Source: Talaromyces rugulosus
Taxonomy: Eukaryota > Ascomycota > Eurotiomycetes > Eurotiales > Trichocomaceae
NCBI RefSeq assembly: GCF_013368755.1
Contig: NC_049562.1
Span: 6,076,001-6,140,000, forward strand
Direction of reading: 5' to 3'
DNA: 64,000 bases
This document shows, in pieces, positions 56,232 through 64,000 of this stretch. Below the pieces are notes generated by a model, which saw nothing but the letters and a program-made list of their open reading frames with translations, was not told where the DNA came from and ran no database searches. The position numbers and the translations under genes were made by a program. The stretch's first letter is position 1, and each line of letters begins with the position of its first letter.

Positions 56232-56678
56232 CTAGGAGGATCCGGCGTGGTAAACATTCTGTTGACCCGCAAGTATTAGATCTCACACTGACCAGAGAGA
56301 TTGGAGTAATTAACTTACTTGCCACGACTTGATAGCAAAAGTTTCATTCTTGGAGCCTGCAGTAACACATTGCGAGTTTCCTTTCGAAGACCGACCCTTG
56401 CAGCCAGGTTCGTCGAAAGATACAGATGAATAATAAGAGGAACCGGGAGTATGGGGATCCCCTCCTACATCAGGATCATAAATGGATTGAACGGGTGCCT
56501 TCGCGGTCACGTTGAAACAATAAACGCCGTCGGAACCCGGATCATATTCAAAGTATTGTGCCGCAAAATCGCCGCCTGCATCGCAGTTGTTGTCATGGTA
56601 ATATGTGGCTCTCTTCCAGTAGGCAGAAGCAAACAGGACGTTTCCAAGGGAAACCGCAAGGATGGGCAAGAAATGCAT
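56232..56678 (-). CDS. Small secreted protein, 128 aa, four cysteines
   Basis: The exons are 56678-56319 and 56258-56232. The 60-nt intron (GTAAGT, CTAATA, CAACAG) adds the C-terminal residues NVYHAGSS. It has a signal peptide (LPILAVSLGNVLFASA), then a 109-residue mature protein with Cys in NNCD, YCFN, GCKG and QCVT, probably two disulfides, rich in Tyr, Asp, Gly and Ser. There are two N-glycosylation sites (NVT and NET). I do not recognise the family. Size, secretion and Cys content resemble fungal effector-like or surface proteins, which is only a resemblance. Confidence 0.7.
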
Positions 56679-57440
56679 ATTGGAAAGAATGAGGTCTAAT
56701 TTCGTCTGGTTTTCAAATTAGAACTGATAAGTAGCATACTTTATATAATGAATTGGCCAGGGCATTTATATTCAACTGGGACATGCATGGGGTCTAATTG
56801 ACCACTGGGCCGCTAGTACGCACCCACCAGCCGCGCTGACCAACATTATGCACATCTTAACGGAGTTAGGAAAGTCTTAGAAGGACGATCTATACAAAGT
56901 AGATTCCAGGAACGCAGGAACCCGGAAGTATTACTGGCTGGCGTAAAAGCAGCAAGAAAATCTTGTAACATTTAGACTGCCGCGGTGTCGGTCTGAGTCC
57001 GCTTCCTGTACATATCTTGACCCCTAAACTAAGCTACCCATAATTCTATTTTCTCCAGAAAGCTTGACAAAGTTTTAAGTTGAGAGATATACGGGTCTTT
57101 CTGGGGATAAAAAAACATACCTAGAAGGCTAGAACCATCGGCGACTCCGGAAATTCATGTCCATGGAATCATGCTAAAATGATAACACAAATCGCACTGA
57201 CAAGAATTCGCCATGATAACTGAGACACGCGGGTCGTCGATCTTAATTGAATATGTCGAATGTAACCTTAAACCAACAAGCGCCCCTTCCACGCAGTACA
57301 CAAATATCATGCAAGGGCCGGTTAGGTGGCATTTATTAGAAACACTTAAAAGCAGTAGATATCCATTCTTCTTATTTTGTTTTTATTCTTAGTGTTATCA
57401 ATTGATTTCTTGAAACTGCCTTGAACAAGAATAAACCACC
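56679..57440. other. Divergent intergenic region between two small secreted protein genes
   Basis: 762 bp holding both promoters. No recognisable site beyond AT-rich tracts; no gene. Confidence 0.45.
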
Positions 57441-57929
57441 ATGCGCGCTGCCATTCTTTTAACCGGCATTTTGTCCAGCACTGTCCTTGGTGCAGACTAT
57501 CTTCTAGCTTCTCCCTATTTCGGCGCCGATAAATACTTTGGCCTCCTACTAGATCCTCATGGTGGCTCCATTGTCTTAGCCCAGAATGACGGAGGCAAAA
57601 GTGGCAACGACAATTCAAGCAGTATCAGTCTCCAAGGAGGCTCACTTATTCTTAGCCAAACCTACGATTATATACCCCGAGTTGTGCAGGTAGCAGTTAC
57701 GAATACCTCCGAACTTGTGATTGCCGATGGTGGCTTTGCAAATCCTCCTTATGTTGAATTCAGCTTCACTTCAAACGGGACTTTGGTGTATGGCGATGAC
57801 AAACAAGATGGATTCTGTGAGAAGGGCGATGCTGGCCAGGGGGAGGCCAATCTCTACTTGGCGCCAAAAGGGTTCGAGTGCAACGACATCGGTCGTTATA
57901 CATTCACACGAGTTCAAAGAGATTTTTGA
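57441..57929 (+). CDS. Small secreted protein, 162 aa, unknown function
   Basis: A single exon with a signal peptide (AAILLTGILSSTVLGA, cleavage near 18). The mature part is rich in Gly, Ser, Asn and Tyr, has two Cys near the C-terminus (GFCEKG and FECND) that could pair, and three or more N-glycosylation sites. Beta-rich character is suggested by alternating segments such as SISLQGGSLILSQ and VQVAVTNTSELVI. I recognise no family. It is divergent from the other small secreted protein gene 762 bp away; the two show no obvious sequence similarity. Confidence 0.65.
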   Translation: MRAAILLTGILSSTVLGADYLLASPYFGADKYFGLLLDPHGGSIVLAQNDGGKSGNDNSSSISLQGGSLILSQTYDYIPRVVQVAVTNTSELVIADGGFANPPYVEFSFTSNGTLVYGDDKQDGFCEKGDAGQGEANLYLAPKGFECNDIGRYTFTRVQRDF

Positions 57930-59776
57930 TTGGATCCAAAAATCCCCCACCCTGTACTGGTACATATTTTGCTCTATATCTTGTGTGGTATATATCAATT
58001 GGACGGCAGCATTTATATGAGGTTCTGGGCATTTACTGAGGTCACGTGCGATCAACTGGGCAAGGGCAATGGACAACTAAGATATTGTATAAACTCGCAC
58101 AAGTTCGGGACCGGATCCGCTGGTTTAAATTGATCTTTTCTTTGATTTCAGCCGATTTTGAAGGTTTTTTTTAATTCCGAGTTGGTTTGAAGTCAATGTA
58201 GAGCGCGTAATTCGGAGACACAATGGATTCATATGGGCTGGGTCTGGATGTAGCGTTTTCCTGTTATTATATTGATGGAAGATTTGATTACGTTAACTAA
58301 TATTTAATGATTGAAAATACGGTGATCCGATTGATGGTGCGGCTATTGATTTGATTTTTATCATAAAGAATGATCTGGACAACTACTGGTTAATGGTAAA
58401 ATATTAACTATCTTAATAAAGATATAATTGTTTGTCTACATGTAGAACAGCACCGCGGTATAGACTTGGTATATTTCTGTTCAATACCACTCGTAAATTA
58501 CTAAATTAACGGACCAAGCCTATTATGGATTGGATTGCGGAAGTGGCGCTGAGAAAGAGTCGAAGAGTTGCAAAACGTGTAAAGCTGCACTTGCAAGTTG
58601 CTGTATTGCAATTACACTAACTAGTTAGCTAGCTTTGCCTGTGCATCCAACGGCATTTCGCCGGTGACATGCATCGAGCTCGCTATGTGGGTTTGATGTT
58701 CGCCCGAAGGCATTATTCCCACAGAAATCAAGAAACTGGAGAATCAGAATCAGGGTATTACTCATCGTTTAATTTTGCCGTACAGGGTCCATGATTCATT
58801 GAACTGGCTGACGCCGCTGCCTAGGGCAAGCACGGCCACGTGCCTTGGTTCAATGTTGTTTTAGAATTTATGTCTACGTCGCACCTGTGTGCTTCATTAT
58901 TTTATTCGAATTTTGACTGCATTTTCTATCCAATTGATAGTAATCACCACAATATCAAGAACACATGTGCAACCCCAGACGTTGCTTGTTGTACCAACGA
59001 GCATTACAGCCCACATTCGAAATACCAATCATCAGTTATGAAGAGCGATTCACCATGGTCTGGTTTACTATACCAGGCTGCGCAAATTCCAAATCTGTCT
59101 ACGTTGGTATTCCATTTATCATGTCTGATCAATAGAGAACCACCATTAACCGTGGCATCCTACCCCCGCTGTCGCTTTGGGGTGGCCACCAACGAGTATT
59201 TCTGTCCAACGTGGATTTTAAACCCCTGTACAACGTCACAAGTTCCCATACAAAATTGCAAGTCCATGTTAGACTGAAATACTCGTTAGACCGGTGCCCA
59301 TCCCAAAGCGAGAGCGGAGGGTGAGTAGGATGCCAAGGTTATAGAGCAATTATACGCTAAAGATAGAGAAAGCCGATGCTAAAAATATACTTCAAAACCA
59401 TGCGTAAGGGCGCATGAACGAAAAATGATATTGCTTTTTTTCTCTTCTGTCTCTCTATACACAGCCTCATCTGTCAGGGCCAATGCTGTGGTAGTTGAGC
59501 CACCATCGAACTAGCAATATACTAGCACATATACGCAGCCATTCACAGGCGCTGATGAAGCTGCACAGCCGCCATCACGCGTCGGCCCCCTCCACCCCAT
59601 CGACTCCTCAACATGCAGGTCTTCAGCCCCATTGAAACAGCTTGTGCGACTGGTCTTCTGCCAACAGAATTTAATCGAACTGATTCATAAAGAGAGAGAG
59701 CTCGCAGACAAGGCTTTATTATCAAAGGTCGAGCCGAACAATGGTTTAGCCGTACTTCAGTCCAACAGTACACACC
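57930..59776. other. Long intergenic region with a foldback repeat
   Basis: No supported gene. The longest frame (58840-59277, plus) overlaps the foldback and has no domain. The right end should hold the promoter of the HeLo-like/ankyrin gene. The structure at 59147-59340 is the only clear feature. Confidence 0.5.
59147..59340. repeat. Imperfect foldback (inverted repeat), arms about 70-78 bp
   Basis: The left arm 59147-59215 and the right arm 59263-59340 are inverted copies sharing blocks such as GGCATCCTAC, GTCGCTTTGGG/CTCGCTTTGGG, AACGAGTATTTC and AACGTGGA/AACATGGA. They are separated by a spacer of about 47 bp. Small gaps and mismatches suggest age. The layout fits a decayed MITE or foldback element, or a locus making a hairpin RNA. 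I could not see clear target-site duplications. Confidence 0.65.
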
Positions 59777-62700
59777 ATGGACCCCGTGTCTGCCTGGGGC
59801 GTAATTACCGGAGCTCTCCAGGTCGTGCAGATAATCGGCCAAACAATTCAGGGTCTTTCGGCGCTGCGAGGAAAATACCAAAATGCCGACCTCACCATTC
59901 GCTCTATGATAGGCGAATTGTCAACCATCAAATCCGCCATCACCCAGTTGCACGACTGGGCGATATACAATGCCGGAGTCAGTTCTAGCCATGTAGAGTA
60001 TGAGGAAAGTCTCGGCGTCGCAATCGACGGCTGTCGCGCCATCATGGAGGTGCTGTCCGACAAAGTCGCAGAAATGATTAACCCCAATGAACAAGCAGAC
60101 GCGACAATAGCTCTCGCCTTTAAAGCCCGGGTCAAAGTCCTTTGGAGTGAGGATATGATGACCAGTCTACAAGCGCGATTGCACAGTCAGGTCCGCGCCC
60201 TAAACTTGCTATTGCAAGCTTGTCAATGGTGAGGGGAAAAAAGCAAAATCTCTCGTCATGACGGAAACATCTCTGACAGCTCATTGCAGCCGAACTTCCA
60301 CCGAACAGCTAGAGCTTCTTCGGAAAGTCGAAAGTCGTCACATCATTAAAAAGGTGGCTGATGATACTGCAACTTTGCGAACCTCAATCGGTAGCGCTGC
60401 GAGCTCCCAGGTCGACTCCCGTTCGATCAGCAGCCGACAGCTATCGTCTGTTGGTGAAATTGAATTTGACTTTGACGATGCCCTACTAGCGACCTCGGCC
60501 TATCAGGCTTATCGTCAGCCTCAGGTGCGTCCTCCAGTGGAAGCGAGTATGAATGTCGGAATACGGCGCGGGCCGTCTGTAGGAACGACACTGTCGGCAA
60601 GCGATGAGGGATATGCAAGTCACGACCTCACGCCAAGTCACTCTGTATCAACAACCAATTCTTCCTTCTATAGAGGCAACTCCTTAGGGCCGAATGATTC
60701 CGTATACCCGGATCATGCCCGGAGTAAGAGTATGTCGTTTGGGGCCCAACCAGTTCAAAATGCTCCAGGGACGCGCCGCTGGGCTTCCACTGGCGGTGGT
60801 ACTAATCTGACGTCCCCCGGAGGGTCGAAGAGAGGAAAGTTTTTCTCTGCGTTGAAAAGGCTGAACACATCCAGTCGCGCAAACTTGACTACCCCGGTCT
60901 CTCCTAATCCGGCTGTAAGCCCGTCTCTCGGGTCTACAAGAGGTCGGCGTGGCCGCGAAAGCGACTATACCACGAGTATTGATCTCAATACACAAACCGG
61001 TAGAAATGCACCTGATATTGTCAAAGCAGCACAATTAGGTACGCGTTATGACGTTGAAAGACTGATAGGTATCGGCCATAACATTGAAGAGTGCCATTCC
61101 CATTCCCGGCGAAATGCCCTCATGGTGGCCTCTCATTGCGGAAAGGAAGATATTGCCGATTTGTTAATCCAAAATAATGCGCAATTAAACCGGGCTGACG
61201 CATCGGGCTCGACGGCCGTCCATCTTGCCGCATCCCGCGGTCACTCTGGTGTTGTAGCGCTGCTTCTCATGGAGGCAATCAATCTAGAGGCCGAAACTCG
61301 GCATGGGAGGACGGCTCTCTGGGTTTCAGCCAACAATGGGCACCTTCAAACTACTCAGCTACTGCTCGAAGGCCGAGCTAGGGTGAATGCTCGAGCAGAT
61401 AACCAAATGACCGCTTTGCATGTTGCAGCTCGGCAAGGCGACGTAGAAGTTGCTAGCATCCTCGTCAGTTACGGTGCGGATGTCGACGCTCGAGACGCTT
61501 CGATGATGACGGCTCTGCACTATGCATGTGAAGGTGGCTACTTGAATGTCATCGAACTTCTGCTTAACAACAGAGCAGATATCGACGTTGGTGGAAGTGG
61601 GCGAAAGACACCTCTCATATGCTCTGCAGCGGCTGGACAGCTGTTAGCCGTACAGCTGCTTATCAAACGAAAAGCCAAGTTTAAAAGCACAGACGAGGGT
61701 GGAATGACAGCTATTCACTGGGCCGCATTCAACGGACACGTTGAGGTCGTTCATTTCCTGTTTAACCAGTTACGCGGTTCTCTGGCATTGAAAAATTCAC
61801 AGGGTAGAACACCTCTGCACCTCGCCACGATGAATTCTCGTTTTTCCGTTGTGGAGTTCCTTGTGCGGAAGAGCTGTCCCTTGGAAACAAGATGTATGTC
61901 TGGTTTGGATTCACTCCACTATGCCTGTAGGGCAGACAGTATCGAAATCGTTCGATTGCTCTTAATATCAGGGGCAGACATCGAGAGCCAGGTGGAGCCA
62001 ACACAACAAAGGCCTATCCACATCGCCGCAGCGGGAAGCTCAGTTGGACTGGTGAGGCTGTTATGTGAACAGAATGCATCTCTCGAGGCTCGAGATGCAG
62101 TGGGTGATCGCGCATTATGCGTCGCTTCTAGACATGGCCATGCCGCTGCCGTGCAGGCCTTGTTGGATCATGGCTCTCCCTTGCATCTCCGCTTTGGCGC
62201 TCGATCATACGAAGACTCGCCTCTTTGTTTGGCGGCAAAGGGAGGGCACTTGCCAGTCGTCTCACTTCTGATGAGTCGTGGAGCGTCGGTGTTGAGCAAA
62301 GACGAAACGGGGTGGCCGCCAGTCCGTTATGCCGCATATTATGGACATCCAGATGTCCTACAGGCCTTGATCATGGCCGAGCCTTCAGCTACGAACCAGG
62401 ATTATGGCTTTTCCCCCGATTCGTTCGGCCTGTCTCCGGACCAAATAGGCTTTGCGCCAGACGCAGGAATATCCTCAGAACGCAAAAGGCGAGTGCTTGA
62501 GCTTCTGAAAAGGTCATCGCCCAGAGAATCTACTGTAGTGAATGAGGTGGTTCCTTCAAGACAACCACCGGCCACTCCGGTTCCCCACACCGAGCCTTTC
62601 GCTATGTCTAGACCCAACTCGTATGACCCAACATCCCGGGGATCTTTTGTCGACCCTGTTTTCTATACCCAGTTTAATGATCCTCGACCGACTGAACTTC

Positions 62701-63227
62701 CGGGGACCTTGGAACAAGGCTTACCGAGTAGCCGATCTGCAACACCCACCCACATGCATCGAGGCGAGCAAGATTCTAGTGAGCCTCAGGAGGAGAATAC
62801 TAATCGCATTTCATCGGCTGCAGCGTCTTTTCAGCCGATTCCAGTTGTGCACCAGCCCTCAGGGGGGGCTGATACAGGGATATTGCATCAACCTCGACCG
62901 CAGATACCAAGTGCCTCGACAATATTATCCACAGAGCAATTGTCAAAGTCCTTAACGCATCTCAATCTTCAGGTTGAAACCCCCGAGAATTCTGAAGCTT
63001 CTTCAATTCCAGAATTTTATGAGCTTGACGGAAATACCACTCCACGACCATCTGGTTCGCCGAGTAACCCTCCACCTGTTTCCCATTCTCCACATCAAGA
63101 AGGTGTGACTTCACCTTGCTATGTACCGAGCGCTGGTACATATTACCTATCCACTTTTGTGATGCCTGAGTCTGGTCGTGGTTCTTCAGGTGCGCAGGGA
63201 AATGTCGATGATACGCAGCAGGAATGA
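59777..63227 (+). CDS. HeLo-like N-terminal domain protein with ankyrin repeats
   Basis: The exons are 59777-60228 and 60290-63227, with a 61-nt intron (GTGAGG, CTGAC, TTGCAG), giving 1129 aa. Residues 1-200 (MDPVSAWGVITGALQVVQII..., LTIRSMIGELSTIKSAI) match the Helo-like/fungal N-terminal domain of STAND proteins, related to the HET-S HeLo membrane-active domain. A Ser-rich disordered stretch follows. About 13 ankyrin repeats span roughly 415-845, with units such as GSTAVHLAASRGHSGVVALLL and MTALHYACEGGYLNVIELLL. A Pro/Ser-rich tail completes the protein. No NACHT or NB-ARC motif lies between the domains, unlike typical NLR-type relatives. The likely role is a scaffold or self/non-self sensor; no partner is evident here. 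Confidence 0.85.
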
Positions 63228-64000
63228 TGCTGGGACTCTGGCCACATCTTTGAAGTCGGAAATTGTATATAGATGAATATCGTAATTGGCGTTTCCGTGT
63301 CGAGGATACAGTGAGGATAACGTACCTACCCAAATATATTAATACGAATAACGAATGGATAGTCACGATGCGCAAATCTTTGATGGCTCGATTCTTGAAG
63401 GATCAGTACCGAATGATGGGAATATTCACAATTGAAGTCTGATTGATATCAAACTCTTCCCAATATGTACTAGCGTGACAGCCAACCCCACCTGCCGATC
63501 CGGTGGGGCGCATTCGCCTCTACAGTTTCCATAGCGACTCCACGGCAACGAGAATCCCCAGTACTGCTTTGTCTTGGGACAGCACAGTACGATAGTATTA
63601 CAATGTGACCGTTCATCTACAACCTGATGCAATGATTCGGGGAAATACAGCACAACAGTCTCCTCGACGGAGCGCCTCGTGGCGAGGCCGGTATATCGAT
63701 GGCGTCTGGCATTGCGACTGCGATCCGCGATTGCCAGCCGATCGTTTTCAAACAAAAAAAGAGGGCGTGAATCGCGGTCGATGGTGTATGCTTTATATTT
63801 TCTTCCCGGAGTTTTGGAGTTTGAATCGCTGACCAAAAGCGTTCCTTTGGGGAACAGTCTACACATGCCAGTTACCGCAACACAAACGATGCAAGTTTTT
63901 TCTATGGGAGAGCGATGCCCAGATTCGCGAGAAGCAGTCGGTACTTGCAAATTCGACATCCGAACCCATGACTCCTAGAAAAACGCCGGTTAAGAGTTTC
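63228..64000. other. Right edge: 3' flank of the ankyrin gene plus a doubtful frame
   Basis: Apart from the uncertain minus frame listed separately (63959-63426), nothing is recognised. A gene could extend in from beyond the window. Confidence 0.4.
63426..63959 (-). CDS. Uncharacterised 177-aa frame, doubtful
   Basis: An uninterrupted ATG-to-stop frame beginning MSNLQVPTASRESGHRSPIE and ending SLISIRLQL. It has no signal peptide, membrane segment or domain I recognise. Seven or more Cys are scattered (CIVCVAVTGMC, CNTIVLCC, CRGEC). It is longer than most chance frames here and sits in no other gene, so it may be real or an exon of a larger gene entering from the right. Confidence 0.3.
   Translation of the reverse strand: MSNLQVPTASRESGHRSPIEKTCIVCVAVTGMCRLFPKGTLLVSDSNSKTPGRKYKAYTIDRDSRPLFLFENDRLAIADRSRNARRHRYTGLATRRSVEETVVLYFPESLHQVVDERSHCNTIVLCCPKTKQYWGFSLPWSRYGNCRGECAPPDRQVGLAVTLVHIGKSLISIRLQL

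Noticed and set aside
1..64000. CRISPR arrays, bacterial operon signals, integrated virus or intact transposon
   Set aside because: None seen. The gene structure is that of a spliced fungal nuclear genome, and no reverse transcriptase, transposase or capsid frame is present.

Overview
The window comes from a filamentous ascomycete, most likely a member of the Eurotiales (Aspergillus/Penicillium/Talaromyces type). The evidence is the gene families present, introns of about 50-80 nt with GT donors, CTAAC/CTGAC branch sites and AG acceptors, and fungal protein classes such as Zn2Cys6 and C2H2 regulators, a Pth11-type seven-helix protein, an NmrA-like protein and a HeLo-like/ankyrin protein. I reconstructed 22 complete protein genes by hand-splicing. 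All have consistent phase and an in-frame stop. A partial gene lies at the left edge and there are a few doubtful small ORFs. I recognised no rRNA, tRNA, CRISPR array or intact transposon.

Layout. 1-5.9 kb is gene-poor, with one small Cys-rich protein at about 3 kb. 5.9-16 kb holds a phosphatidylinositol-specific phospholipase C, a GST-like enzyme, mitochondrial ribosomal protein mL54, a short-chain dehydrogenase and an APC-family permease with 17 exons. 16.8-23.2 kb holds the peroxisomal AAA-ATPase Pex1 and a Pth11-like membrane protein. 25-31.3 kb holds an alpha/beta hydrolase and, after a 3 kb gap, a C2H2 transcription factor. 32-41.1 kb is a probable amine-catabolism cluster: NmrA-like protein, intronless permease, copper amine oxidase and aldehyde dehydrogenase. 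41.3-53.2 kb holds a PX/DUF3818 lipid-trafficking protein (yeast Lec1 type), a divergent MFS transporter/arylsulfotransferase pair, and a convergent flavin monooxygenase/Zn2Cys6 regulator pair. 54-63.2 kb holds a secreted purple acid phosphatase, two small secreted proteins and a large HeLo-like/ankyrin-repeat protein.

The most coherent system is at 34-41.1 kb. A permease and a copper amine oxidase are transcribed divergently from a 1 kb promoter with at least eight GATA-factor sites, four of them within 27 bp. An aldehyde dehydrogenase follows, with three more sites upstream. The oxidase ends in -SRL and the dehydrogenase in -SKL, both peroxisomal PTS1 signals. This suggests a nitrogen-regulated pathway: amine uptake, then peroxisomal oxidation to aldehyde, NH3 and H2O2, then oxidation to the acid. 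Pex1, needed to recycle the import receptor for such proteins, is 13 kb away, which may be chance.

Other structure of note: a 3-nt microexon in the 17-exon permease; several introns that appear to use AAG acceptors or to skip an AG next to the branch point; a 14-bp minisatellite of 21 identical units just after the arylsulfotransferase stop; a foldback repeat at 59.15-59.34 kb; two perfect or near-perfect hairpins just downstream of genes; and four intergenic copies of the nonamer TACGGAGTA.
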